A DNA stretch of 64,000 nucleotides from Corylus avellana (lineage: Eukaryota > Streptophyta > Magnoliopsida > Fagales > Betulaceae). The stretch is from assembly GCF_901000735.1 (NCBI RefSeq), contig NC_081544.1, positions 36,593,235-36,657,234 on the forward strand, in the 5' to 3' direction. A model generated the notes under the pieces. That model ran no database searches. It worked only from the letters and a program-made list of their open reading frames with translations, and was not told where the DNA came from. Of this stretch, positions 25,263 to 36,410 are shown piece after piece. The position numbers and the translations under genes are program-made. Within the stretch, counting starts at the first letter, position 1; each line of letters begins with the position of its first letter.

Positions 25263-26786
25263 AGCTTAGTATTATTTTTATTATTATTCTCGTCTTTTGT
25301 GTCGCTGAATGAGAACCCAACGCGCTTAATTCGCACGCGGGAACAAAATAGTAGTGACCACGTGGCTGCGCTTTTACGCGTCATAGAAACCAAAGGGAGA
25401 AATAGAATACAACAGCTAAGCGAGGTTAGATTCAAGCTTCAAAGTAATTATAATCTTTTTATTATTATTATTATTATTTTTATTTTAATTGGGTGTGTGA
25501 AGAATTCAACTGGGTCCCCGACAGATTACCACATTTTCACAGTCATTGTCCTTCCCCCTACACCAGTTACCCACCAGGACTTTTTCGTCGTTTGAACTTG
25601 ATCGACCGACCAACCCAGTTTTTTCCCGTTCACACTCTGTCTCTCTTTGCATCCTCTCTCGTCTTCGTTAAAATCCTCCACACTGTTTCCATGTCTATCT
25701 ATTTTACACAACTACTTGTAGTTGTACAACCCCGGCCAGCAGCATAAGTAACTGCGGTTTGCTACCTCCGTTTTCACCAAGTCAATAGCAACCAACCAAC
25801 ATATCGACTGGAGAGACACAACCACGGGGGAATTTTCGGAGTATTAATTTCCGGTTTGAATTTGCCTTTGAGAACCAGCTCTACAGGTGAGACAAACTCG
25901 AGCTCCTCATATTTCTTTTTAGTCTATTTTTCTTCTAGGTGTGCCGGAGTTGACTAATATGCTTATAACAATATAACATGAATGAATGTCTGTCACTGCT
26001 AAAGTTTTTTATGGACGACTGAAATTTATTATAACAAAAAAAACATCTCTCCAGCAAAGAGCTGGAACTCAGATGCAAAGGAAAGCATCTACTTACAATT
26101 AGTTTCAACCAACGTCCCACCAAACAACCTGTACAATCTATACAGACCCATAATCTCAATCTTCTGAGATATTACAGACTTACTATATGTAGCAAAAGGA
26201 TCACCTACAACCAGCACACACAATACACAACAGCTTAAAAAAAAAAAAAAAAAACACCCAAAAGAAATTATCCAGCAGCATCACCAGAATGCTAAACCAC
26301 AACTTAATCGATGAACAATTTCTACTTAATAATAGTAATCATACCAAATGAATTCTAATAATTCTCTTTTATAAAATATTGTGAAAGCATTGCTCACCGG
26401 GGCGACTTAATTTCTCTAGGAATAACCATGGCTAATTACTTGCCCAATTTTCATTGGAAGTAATCTCCAGCCAGATTTTCAGCTTGAATCCCAACAATTA
26501 TTAGCAATTCCACCTTTAAAAATGCTTCAAAATACAGTGCATCTCTTTCCAGCCACATAGACAGACAACCTGCCAGTAAAAAGAGCGGGTATGATGAAAG
26601 GAAAATTTTGTGTAGTCCAACTTTGTACTACTGCAGATCCAAATGCTAAATGTTTTCTGATTTGAGGATTTGCAGGAATGAATGCCAATCGAGTTGCTAG
26701 GAATTATTGGTGAAATTGACTGACCTAATAGGGAGATCAAGATACCCAATCCATACCTTAAAATTTCAGCAACTTCAGATAATTCA
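25263..26786. other. 5' region of the U-box gene
   Basis: The CT-rich stretch around 25600-25700 and a good donor after 25887 ('ctacag|gtgaga') suggest a non-coding first exon. A TTTGCAG acceptor at 26675 would then give a 5' UTR intron of about 790 nt, with the second exon starting at 26676. Two short overlapping upstream ORFs follow (26678-26713 and 26682-26723) before the main ATG at 26787. The exon model is inference; only the consensus sites and frames are seen. Confidence 0.4.
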
Positions 26787-29700
26787 ATGGACTTCAAAAA
26801 TGTAGGAATCGTGGATGTAGGGATGGCAGTAGTGCAGCAACTATGGAATGAGGTAACACAACAGGCAATGGAACTTGGGAGTGAAACAAGCGATGTCGTG
26901 CTTAACAAGGGCAGCTTTCAGGAATTCTCCAAGACTATTTTTGAGCTGAAAATGCTCCTTGCTTCGCTGAATGCCCAGAAAATTGTTGATGCAACACATT
27001 CAGAATCCACAACCGCTGCATTAGAGACCTTGAGTTTTCAGCTGAAAAAAGCCTGCAAGATCATTAAAGATTACAAATCTGGAAGCCGCATCCGTCTCTT
27101 ATTTAAGTCACACTCAATACTCTTGCAGATGCAGGATGTTGCCAAAGATATTGCCAAGGCCATTTCCTCGTTTCAGCTGATCAATCTTGACATCGCCCTG
27201 AACTTGAAGAATATGACTAACCAGATCATTGACAATCTGAGCACAATGGAGTTTCAGTCAGCACTAGCAACAGACAAAATTGCTTCAGAAATAGAGGATT
27301 CAATATCCCAGAACAGTAAGGATCAGGAGAACGCTGTAAAGCTCCTGGGGAAGATTGCAGAAGCGGTTGGTGCTAGTATGAATGCATCCATGGTACAAAA
27401 TGAGCTGGAACTTCTGAAGCAGGAGAAAGAAGAAATGGAAGATCAAAAGAAGCAGGCAGAGGCACTTCAGTTATCGCAGTTGATACAGTTCTTGTACAGT
27501 ACAGAAATTGTAATGAGGCCACAGGACGAGATAATTGCCGCATACCACCAGCAATACCCAATTGATTCATTCATATGTCCATTGTGCAACAACATGATGG
27601 CAGATCCGGTTGCGATCCTTTGTGGCCACAGCTTTGAGAGGAAAGCGATACAGGAACACTTCAAAAGTGGAGAGAGAAAGTGCCCCACCTGCAAACAGGA
27701 GCTTCTATCTATGGACCTTACTCCAAATCTTTCTCTTAGAAACTCTATAGAAGAATGGAAACAGCGGGATATGGACTTAAAATTCCAAGCTGCGGTGCCT
27801 GGAATCACCTCAAATGACCTTTCCAGACAGAAAAAGGCCTTAGAGAATCTGCAAGTTTTGCTGGAGGTACCTTCATATGCAGCCAAGTTTGCGGAGGAAG
27901 GACTCATACGAAAGTTGGTGGAGATCCTAAAAGACAAAGAGCTAGACAGTGCAGCAGCACTAAAATGCCTTTACTGCCTAGCTAAATGTTGTGACAATCA
28001 AAAGGTAAGCAAATGCTGGGTAATAGTATCAGCTCACCACACTTCCATTTCATCTATAAACCAACTAAATGTGAGAACTTTTGTTGCTTGGAACTTGCAG
28101 GAAACCATTATTAAAGCTGGGGCTGTTCGTTGCATCGTGAAGCAGATATATAAAGATGGCACAGAACCTGATGCCATTGCAATCTTGTTGGAGCTGTCAG
28201 AAAGAGAAACACATGCGGAGAAAATTGGAAGTACAAAAGATTGCATTCCTCTTTTGGTTTCTTTACTCGCTAACAATAACCCTGACATTTCACAGAAAGC
28301 CCACAAAGTGTTGCAGAACCTCTCCTCCAACACACATTTTGTGGTCAAGATGGCTGAAGTTGGACACTTCCAACCATTTGTGGCTCGCTTCAACCAAGGT
28401 AATATTATTTTCCATATGATACCTATCAACTGGCAAACAATATACCAACCTGGATCTCTCCTTGCAGGACCTCAAGAGACCAGAACATTGATGGCTGCAG
28501 CATTGATAGAGATGCAACTCAAGGAGAGCAGCATTAAGGACTTAAAAAACAAGCAGTTCATACATAATTTAGTCCAGATGCTCTCTTCTAGTGCCCCAGC
28601 ATGCAAAGTAGCTTGCCTCAGATCTATCAAAAAGCTTGTAGAGTACCCCAAGATGGTAAAGCGACTTCTGAAAGACCCTGTTACAATACCACATTTGCTT
28701 GGTCTCATTTCATTTGTCAGGTCTGACCCACATGAGAAACAAGAAGCAGCTGAGATTCTTGCTCTACTGATTGGAGCCAGTCAGCAATTTGAACTTCAGA
28801 AATATCGGGGCTTGCAGGAACTGCAATCAAACCACAATGTCAATCTCCTTTTGCAGGTCGTAGCCAGCTCCGATCCTAAAACTAAGGTTAAGTTCTTACA
28901 CCTGCTGGTTGAGCTCAGCCAAAAATCTGAGACAGCTCAAAACCTAATTCGATCAGATGAGGATGCAGTCGGGCAACTCTTCTCTTTGCTTCACAGTGAC
29001 CAGCCTGTGGTGAAGCGGTGGACAATGAGGCTCATATACTGCATTTCTGAAGGTCATCCTGCTGGGGTTCCACTACCACCGTCTCCTGCAAAAGAAACAG
29101 CAATCACCACCCTGGCAGGCATCCTCATCTCTTCACCAGATACTGAAGAAAGGTCCATTGCTGCTGGAATCATCAGCCAGCTTCCAAATGATGATGTTGA
29201 TATTGATGAGATACTCCGCAAATCAGACACATTAAAAGCCATTCATGAGGTGATTTGCAGTGCCGATGAGGAAACTGATGGAAACATGGCTCCTGCTGGC
29301 CATGGGCCTTCTTTGCTAGAAAATGCTCTAGCTGCACTTTTACGATACACAGAACCTACCAAACCTGAACTTCAGAGGCAAGTGGGCAAACTTGAACTGT
29401 ACCCATCGCTGGTTCGTGTTCTCTCCAGGGGAAGCTCACTTGCCAAGCAGCGGGCAGCCATTGCACTTGCCAAACTATCCCAATATTCCACCAGCCAGTT
29501 AGTCTATGATGCAACCATCGTGGCAAATCAAGCCAAGCACTCCATGCCACTGATGAATGTGATGAAGCTCCTAACAAACATGTCCCGGTGTTGCTCAACC
29601 TCATCAGAGAATGTAAGTATATGTTCCGTTCATGGTGCCGCTTGTTCATCTAGAGATACATTCTGCCTTGTCAAGGCAGATGCAGTGAAGCCACTGGTGC

Positions 29701-30044
29701 GAACTTTGAGTGAGACGGAGTCTGGTGTAGCAGAGGCAGCTTTAATGGCACTTGAAACATTGCTAACAGAGCATAGCACACTGTCTCGTGCAACTGCAGC
29801 CATTGTGGACAGCCAGGGAGTGGTGGCCATTCTACAAGTCCTGGAGAAGGGATCCTTGTCTGCCAAAACCATAGCCTTAGATCTCTTCCAGAAGATCCTA
29901 AGGAATACACAGATCGCCGATACATTATTTCAGCGGTCCGAGGGGATCCTCATCCAGCTTCTGCATGATGCTGAACTAAAGAAAAAAGCAGCTTTGGTGC
30001 TAAAGCAAATGAAAGTTCTTCCAGACCAATCTTCATACTTCTGA
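26787..30044 (+). CDS. U-box/ARM-repeat E3 ubiquitin ligase (PUB43/PUB44-like)
   Basis: Predicted E3 ubiquitin ligase: the U-box recruits an E2, and ARM repeats bind substrates. Relatives in Arabidopsis include SAUL1/PUB44, linked to senescence and immunity. The unspliced frame is 1085 codons, but two introns are evident: 28005-28100 (96 nt, AAG|GTAAGC to TTGCAG) and 28399-28467 (69 nt, CAAG|GTAATA to TTGCAG). Their removal gives about 1030 aa, the usual length for this group, and restores CDNQK-ETIIKAG and RFNQ-GPQETR. A helical N-terminal region covers residues 1-250. The U-box, about residues 258-332, contains DSFICPLCNNMMADPVAILC and GERKCPTCKQELL. ARM-like helices follow to the C-terminus. 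The cysteine-rich insert near residues 940-965 is usual in the family. Neither intron contains a stop. Confidence 0.92.
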   Translation: MDFKNVGIVDVGMAVVQQLWNEVTQQAMELGSETSDVVLNKGSFQEFSKTIFELKMLLASLNAQKIVDATHSESTTAALETLSFQLKKACKIIKDYKSGSRIRLLFKSHSILLQMQDVAKDIAKAISSFQLINLDIALNLKNMTNQIIDNLSTMEFQSALATDKIASEIEDSISQNSKDQENAVKLLGKIAEAVGASMNASMVQNELELLKQEKEEMEDQKKQAEALQLSQLIQFLYSTEIVMRPQDEIIAAYHQQYPIDSFICPLCNNMMADPVAILCGHSFERKAIQEHFKSGERKCPTCKQELLSMDLTPNLSLRNSIEEWKQRDMDLKFQAAVPGITSNDLSRQKKALENLQVLLEVPSYAAKFAEEGLIRKLVEILKDKELDSAAALKCLYCLAKCCDNQKVSKCWVIVSAHHTSISSINQLNVRTFVAWNLQETIIKAGAVRCIVKQIYKDGTEPDAIAILLELSERETHAEKIGSTKDCIPLLVSLLANNNPDISQKAHKVLQNLSSNTHFVVKMAEVGHFQPFVARFNQGNIIFHMIPINWQTIYQPGSLLAGPQETRTLMAAALIEMQLKESSIKDLKNKQFIHNLVQMLSSSAPACKVACLRSIKKLVEYPKMVKRLLKDPVTIPHLLGLISFVRSDPHEKQEAAEILALLIGASQQFELQKYRGLQELQSNHNVNLLLQVVASSDPKTKVKFLHLLVELSQKSETAQNLIRSDEDAVGQLFSLLHSDQPVVKRWTMRLIYCISEGHPAGVPLPPSPAKETAITTLAGILISSPDTEERSIAAGIISQLPNDDVDIDEILRKSDTLKAIHEVICSADEETDGNMAPAGHGPSLLENALAALLRYTEPTKPELQRQVGKLELYPSLVRVLSRGSSLAKQRAAIALAKLSQYSTSQLVYDATIVANQAKHSMPLMNVMKLLTNMSRCCSTSSENVSICSVHGAACSSRDTFCLVKADAVKPLVRTLSETESGVAEAALMALETLLTEHSTLSRATAAIVDSQGVVAILQVLEKGSLSAKTIALDLFQKILRNTQIADTLFQRSEGILIQLLHDAELKKKAALVLKQMKVLPDQSSYF

Positions 30045-31611
30045 GTTCATTTGGTTCTAAAGCAGGAAACTAGAGTAACGCATCTGGTCTTCAACCGTAT
30101 AACATCAAAAGGGGCCTCGTAGAGTGTTGAAAACAGTTATTGATGCACTACGCGCTTGACAAAACTTGATAGCGAAGGAGAATGAATGTGCTCAAGATCG
30201 AACTTCAGCTTGGGAACGTTGAAAGTTTTCTTGGTGAGATAATGCCATGCTACTGGCTCTAATATTACGATCGAGATGATGGACCTGCCAAAAAGTAGGC
30301 AGAGAATACCGGTTCAATGATCTCAGACAATTTTATTACACAAGTGTACATGTGAATATTTCCAGGAATAGAAACAAGCATAACATTTCTGATGGGCATA
30401 AATACTAAATAGCCATTGTTGGCCTTGTACAGAAGCTGCAGCAGCACCTGAAATCAGATTCTGCGGATTATATTTATACCATCCAGTTTTCAAGCTACAG
30501 TCCACTTCAAAGATAAACTAAACAAAAATCTCCGCCTGATAGTGTAATTGTCACTTCATTTGTAGGAGAATCGGTACATAGTTTAGAAACCGACGACGTT
30601 ATTTTGTATGACATGGGACAATATGCAATTTTTTTGTGTCTCAGACTCGAGACATGATCTCCAATCAATGTCATCAATGACGCGGCACATGAAACTGAAA
30701 ACCATAATTTTGTGTTAACAACTTTCGCTACAAAAATACGAAATGTGATTGATTGTATACAATACACTAGAGAAAATTAAACAAAAGGCCACAAAATTTT
30801 AAATTAGCCTTAGCATTTCCTCCTGCTTGGTTGAAGCTTAAAGCCTTAAACAATAACAATAGAGAGAAACGAGAAATATGGCGAAAACAAGATTCCACCC
30901 CCTAATTAATTCCACAACATGAGGGAGTAACTCCTTAATTTATAATAATTCAAAATTAAGGTTTATCATTTATGGAAGCAAATAAGCAGCAGAAAACAAT
31001 GGAAAGACAACACAAAAATAGTGTAATTAGTTACGGGTGTAGGACCTCGTCTTCAAATTCGTACTCCATCTTCAAATCAGCGACATTCAAAATCTCCGGG
31101 ACTTCGTCTCCATTGCGCTGCAATTTGATGAAGACGCAGTCCGAGCCAGTATGAGCAAAGCCCGTAAGAATTCGGAGGCCCAGGAAGGAAGTGTCTTTTA
31201 CTACTTGCTGGTTGCTAGGTCGCAAGACCTACAGGCTACTGCAGCGTAAAATTGTGCAATTGGTGGGCTGAATACCAAGAAGAATTTGAACTGTAAATTG
31301 TAATGAAGTACAAGTGTTGGGCCAGCAAGCCCCCTTATATTTTGTGAGTGGTGATACGCATCTTAATGGATAGATTAGTCATTAGTGGTGGTTTACCGTG
31401 TATTTCCATTGACAAAGTCATCATTCTAAGCTCCGCTCAACGTGTCATATATACAGGCCACAGCATTGCCACACCACATGACATCATTGACATGGGCTCT
31501 TGAATTTGTTCCACTATATAATTAAATCAACCCCCTTCCTTGCCTTCTAAACCCAATCGAGTCGTTTCAAAATTGAAGATTAATTTTTCCTTGTGTCTAA
31601 CTAGAAAAAAG
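30045..31611. other. U-box gene 3' flank and spacer
   Basis: Mostly AT-rich. A likely TATA box for the next gene, CTATATAA at about 31513-31520, lies some 95 bp before its ATG. A minus-strand open segment at 31031-31228 is listed separately. Nothing else is supported. Confidence 0.4.
31031..31228 (-). other. Unrecognised minus-strand open segment (possible terminal exon)
   Basis: Reading minus from an AG at 31230-31229, the frame is open for about 65 codons to TAA. It looks protein-like (LRILTGFAHTGSDCVFIKL ... LKMEYEFEDEVLHP) and is richer in acidic and ordered residues than spacer translations. It has no ATG; the apparent start is TTG, and a stop (TAG) lies just upstream, so it would have to be a 3' exon. 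I do not recognise the protein, and no convincing upstream exon was found. It may equally be chance or a relic. Confidence 0.2.
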
Positions 31612-32287
31612 ATGGCTTTCAGGGCAACTGTAAGTGCTTCACCTTCATTCATTAATAAATCAATGCTGACCCGTCTGGGAGGAAACCGGTGGTTTGCATC
31701 CTCAACCACTCCCAAAATGAAACTGTTTACACCAACCGTTGATGCTACTCATGCTGATAAACTTAGTTCCAGGTTGGTTTAATACTAGTTACATTGCATC
31801 TTCCAAATTCCAATCCTTTCCCTTTGTGTATTGTATTAATTTTTTCTCCTCCTTTTTCCTATAATTGCAGGATGGCTATGAGGGCGGAGTTTGCTCCAAT
31901 CTATATGGTGATGGGAATGGTGGTTGTAGCAATGAGTATAGCGACACACACGGCCAAGCAGCAGCTCATGCATTCCCCGGCGGTTCACGTGAGCAAGAAG
32001 AGGAGAGAATCCCTACCGGAAGTGGAGGATCCAGACGGTGTGCTTAGTTCCGCCGATAAGTTTGTGAACAAGTCTTTCTTGAGGAAGGTGGCTCACATCC
32101 AGGACAGCAAGCCTACTCTCCCTGATCCTGTCCGCCCCAACCCCTTTACTAGGTCTGCTTGCTTTGGTCTTTTTCGCTTTTCGGTATACATATATGCATG
32201 TGCTAATGAAAATTGTTTTAGGAAAGTCACAGGCCTCGAAATGCAGATACCCTTAAATCGGCTGGAGTGGATCCTGCTCGCCACTGA
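31612..32287 (+). CDS. B12D-family (NDUFA4/MLRQ-like) small mitochondrial-type protein
   Basis: B12D/MLRQ proteins are small membrane proteins, some tied to mitochondrial respiratory complexes. Three exons are read: 31612-31772, 31871-32152 and 32227-32287, total 167 aa. The first exon encodes an Arg/Ser/Ala-rich N-terminus (MAFRATVSASPSFINKS ... GGNRWFASSTTPKMKLF) resembling a mitochondrial presequence. Exon 2 begins AEFAPIYMVMGMVVVAMSIAT, one membrane segment, then SPAVHVSKKRRESLPEVEDP and KFVNKSFLRKVAHIQD, matching the B12D layout. The last exon is uncertain. An AAAG acceptor (32226) gives a C-terminus SHRPRNADTLKSAGVDPARH; the better-looking TTTTAG acceptor 5 nt upstream gives a different frame ending at 32363. 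I prefer the former because it reads like the family. The presequence call is inference. Confidence 0.75.
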
Positions 32288-34334
32288 CTTCAAGCGCCAA
32301 ATTAATATATTGTCTTTCTCTCATCTATATAAACTATGGTGTCAAATTTGTACATACAATTAATTTTTGTTTTTCTTTGTTCATAACTTTATTATGAATA
32401 CCATACGTGCCCTCCCTAACTGAAGACAGTTGCATGTGAGAGGAAAGAGGCCCTTCATTTCTTGTTTTTCCTTTGTTTGTTCAAATAAAACCAAGACACC
32501 GTTGCATTTGTAATTTACTTGACGCGCAGCCAACAAAAGTAATCTCTCTGTACAAATGTAGTGCCTCGCCAATAGCAGAGAATCTACAATCTGGGGTTCT
32601 CCGATCTAGCAGGTAATCGGGCTACCAAGAAAGCAATAGGGCCTTGAATAATTGTATTTTGACCCACACATTTTTAACATGAGAAAAAAAAAAAAAAAAA
32701 TGCATCCTTTCAAGTTTTGCAAATCTAGAAAGGATTAGAACTTAGAGACCAAAATAGAATCTCAAGAAGACTCGATGCATCATCCTTACACATTAAAGGC
32801 TGATACTGCTGGTTCATTGTAGAGAACAAAAATTGATATTCAGAATAGTATTACTGCAACAGCACAAATGTTCGAGAATACCATTTACCTAGTAGCAATG
32901 CTGATAACCAATTGCAATACCTAAAGCATAGAGAGTTGCTTGCGTAATAGAAATATCACTCCGACATGACACCAACAGAACATTGTCTAGAAGGGGGCAA
33001 CAGCTTGCAGATCATGAGATGAGAACAAATGAGAGGCAAACCAAAGCATAATATGAATTTTTTGGCAATGTAAGTGAATGAAAGGATACATTGCAACTTT
33101 GATTCAGTTGCCATTTCCAAATAGTATATCCATTTATAAATATAATGCAGGACCTCTATAATATATAGCCATAATGTTTGCAAAACCCACTGACCAGCCC
33201 AATCTAAAATTAGAAAGGGGAATATTAATTACATTCAATATTTCAACACCAATTCAGCAGTATAGCAACATAAAAATGGACAGGAAAGAGAAAATATGAA
33301 GCATCAGAGAAAAATAGAGAAGGAAAAATATCAAAAGACTAAGTTCAAACATATGGGACTCGATTTCAGCACCTTCCAAAGAAGAAGGAATAACATGTAC
33401 CCTAGAACAAAAGTCATATAAGTTCTGCCATAGTGTATTATGCCTTTTCTTCGGAACAACAAATGGAGATGATATTGGTCCATTTTGCTTCAAACTAATA
33501 GGAATACATAAATTCATCATCTTAATGGGGGCCAATACAGAGAAGAACAGCCGCTGAGAAATTTGATGATGATCTTCATATGGGAGAATCTTATCAAGTC
33601 ATAGAACTGATCCCATGCCAATAATTTGCTGGTAGCTCCAATTTTATTCAATGGGGCCGTTGAAGATGGAAGAAGAGAAACAGTACGACATCACACAGCA
33701 AAGGCATTGTGCATGCAATAATCCAAGCAACCACAAAAGTACGACTAAGATGCATAATTTATCCCTGAAAGACATACATATTACTTTTGAGGTATTAATT
33801 CAAATAATTCTACCAACTTAAGAGAAACACAATCTTCCTTCAGTGGCACAAGAGGCGTATAATTTCAGATGAGACCCTACTACTCCACAGGGAATAGGGC
33901 TTCTCTATTAATTTAGAGAGGAAAACATTATTGAAGATGATCTCAATAAATCAGTCCCTCCATTCCAAGTAACTATCAGATTCATAGCTTGAGAAAAACT
34001 TTCATCCCCGTATTTCACTGTATTTGAACAGTACCGACATGCTAATTTTGTAGACATGGTTATATACACAATCTTGCCAAAATGCATACTAATGGTTTAA
34101 GCTTCAAGTTTGGGAAACCATTTAAATCAACAGAGTTATGGATAAAGGTTTTGATCTATTTCAATATAAGTAAAAATACTGGGGGCAGGGAGAGGCCAAC
34201 TCACTATGTATGAAGGGACACTAAACAACTAAACATATCTAAACAACATATTTGTTTTTGATAACTAAACATATCTAAATTCTGTATCACAAATCATTTC
34301 CAGATTTCAGATGTAATTTGGTACAATGTTTAAT
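32288..34334. other. Spacer without supported genes
   Basis: AT-rich, with an A-run at 32683-32701. The minus frame 33254-33535 has a hydrophobic tail and no recognisable family. I see nothing else that can be defended. Confidence 0.4.
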
Positions 34335-34426
34335 TTTTAAAAAGAAATTTAATCTCATTAAAAGCGCAAATAGGCGCAAACCCCTAGTTAGAAAGAAAAA
34401 GAATAACATAAGTGTAGGAATTCTGA

Positions 34427-34731
34427 CCACCAAAGTGGTAGTCGAGTTGGTAAAACAGCAGGGTTAAGTCCCCTCCTTTCTTCCTAGTGGTCGCATGTTC
34501 GAATCTACTTGCAGTAGTAGTTGCGTGAATCAGATGCTACAAAGAAGGGGCCTTATTGGCTTGCACTTTGGTGGGGTTGTAGCGACGGACTCGCCTTTCC
34601 AGGCAGTAGTTATGGCTCAAGCCGAACATTCCACAGCAGGTGGGAACCCCGATGGTCACGCCCAAGGGGAGAAATTACACTGGTCACCCATTCACATCCT
34701 CTTTGCTTAGTAAAAAAAAAAAAAAAAGTAA
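34427..34731 (+). mobile_element. tRNA-derived SINE with target-site duplication
   Basis: It has pol III-type boxes near its 5' end: A-box-like TGGTAGTCGAGTTGG and B-box-like TCGCATGTTCGAATC. A GC-richer body follows, then an A-tail (34712-34727). Eleven-base flanks AGGAATTCTGA (34416-34426) and AGGAATTCCGA (34732-34742) match at 10 of 11 positions, a clear target-site duplication. It lies inside the LINE relic, whose coding sequence resumes in the flank. The frames across the body are incidental. Confidence 0.85.
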
Positions 34732-35227
34732 AGGAATTCCGAAAAACTGGAGAGGCAATGACTATTGTACACTGCCAACCAAGCATAAGAGATTTGAATA
34801 AAACAACTTTTAACTCTATCATCGATCTCCCATAGTTTTTGAAACTCCTTGCATTCTGCTCTATCCAAATGCCCCATGTTAAGCACAAAAGAGCCAACCT
34901 CCAAGATTCTAAAATGCACTGATTTCCTAGCTAGCCAACAACTCTACCACCCTTCTTCTAGGCATGACCCACTCTATACCAAAACGATGGAAGATCACAA
35001 CCCACAATTCTCTAGCCACTTCATAGTAGAGAAGTAGGTGATCAATAGTCTCCACGCTCCTTTTACACACACAACACTAGTCCGCCACTATGACGTGTCA
35101 TTTTCTTAATTTATTAGAAGTTAAGATTCTCCCTAACGCTGCCGCCAAAACAAAAAACGCAACTCTTGAAGGAGCCCTAATTCTCTCCAGACGCTCTTCC
35201 AAGACTATAAGAGATTTGTTGCTTTTT

Positions 35228-35527
35228 GGAATATATCTCGCCATTGCCTAAAATCCTCATATCTGCTAACTAAAATTGAAGTTTACTAGCTCCCAAATGT
35301 CCTTGACCAAGACAAAATATTCAGAGACACACTTCAACACCTTTTCATTCTCTATACACAATCTTCAAAGCTAATTCTTTTCATATCCCGCCATTTCCTA
35401 AAACCCTCGTATCTACCAACTAAAGTTGAAGTCTACTAGCTCCCAAATGCCCTTGACAAAGACAAAATATTCAAAGACACACTTTAGCACCTTTCCCTTC
35501 ACTATAAACAATTTTCAAAGCTAACTC
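35228..35527. repeat. Tandem duplication, two 150-bp units
   Basis: Unit 35228-35377 is repeated at 35378-35527 with a period of 150 bp and roughly 85-90% identity. Shared phrases include 'ctagctcccaaatg', 'gacaaaatattca' and 'agacacactt'. It lies in the upstream part of the LINE relic on the minus strand. It is not coding in its present state. Confidence 0.75.
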
Positions 35528-35560
35528 TTTTCACTCAGTTGGGCATAATCTGGCTTTCTT

Positions 35561-36410
35561 CTACTCTGATCTACAGACTCAATAAGCATAGAAGCATGTT
35601 TTATTGTTCTTTGACTTCTTTCTTTCCTTCTTCCTCCCTAATAATTGGTGATAACTAAAAAAGGGTGCTTTCCTTATTGATGTCATTATCTTTCTTCTTC
35701 GACCAACTTTCAACCATTAGACAACACTAACAAAGGTATTTATCAAATTTCCACCTGAAATATAACATACATAAGCTGAAGGCACCATGTATGTCTAATA
35801 CTTCCTGTAGTAAGAACTATCGCTCATCCATATGCCACAGGAATGTTCAATTAGACTCACTACAATGAATAGTCATTCAAGACTCTCATAGGTCTTCACT
35901 TCTGAAGTTACATAATTACTATAACACCACCCTCAGCTTATCGCATTATCAACATTGCTACACCCATAACAAAAGCGGAAAAAAAATACACAAGCAAGTA
36001 CTATGCAATAAACACATGGTGTGAGATGGCAATATATGGCAGACAATTAAAGATGATTCAAAAAACAATGCTGCCGGTAAATATCAATCAATCAAGTAAA
36101 AATCAGCAGACATTAATGAAATGGGAGGTCAAATATTATAACATTCTCCACTGATACCATCGTGAAAATATTCCTACTCTAATAATCAGCAGGAGAGCAA
36201 CTATACTGCAGCAGAAAAAAGTAATGACATCAATTACCGCATCAAGGGCAGTAGACTTGAACAATCAGGTTCTCAATGATTATATTCCCATCAGAAGAGC
36301 AATGTCAGTTCCTTGCCTGAAGAACCAAGTCTCGGCAACCAAAACTGTAATCTGGCACAACGAGATCGAGCCTTCACTTGAAAAAAGCGTCTCTAAAAAC
36401 TTCAAACTTG
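35561..36410. other. Spacer and 3' flank of the RH21-like gene
   Basis: AT-rich sequence with no supported gene. The last few hundred bases probably include the 3' UTR of the minus-strand helicase gene. Confidence 0.4.

Larger units (their letters stand above)
34335..35560 (-). mobile_element. Degenerate LINE (L1-type) 3' portion
   Basis: On the minus strand, about 35130-34745 translates to a zf-RVT-like end of a non-LTR retroelement: CCVCKRSVETIDHLLLYYEVARELW, with the Cys-X2-Cys pair and HLL, followed downstream by MALLCLTWGIWIEQNARSF in another frame. Plant L1 polyproteins end this way. The trailing 'ggtttgcgcctatttgcgc' (reverse of 34360-34390) resembles plant LINE 3' tails. Frames are broken by stops and shifts, so it is a dead 5'-truncated copy. 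A SINE at 34427-34731 interrupts it. The upstream limit near 35560 is approximate. Confidence 0.7.

Noticed and set aside
26787..30044. U-box gene as one uninterrupted 1085-aa protein
   Set aside because: Two segments with perfect donor and acceptor sites interrupt conserved ARM sequence; removing them restores the normal family sequence.
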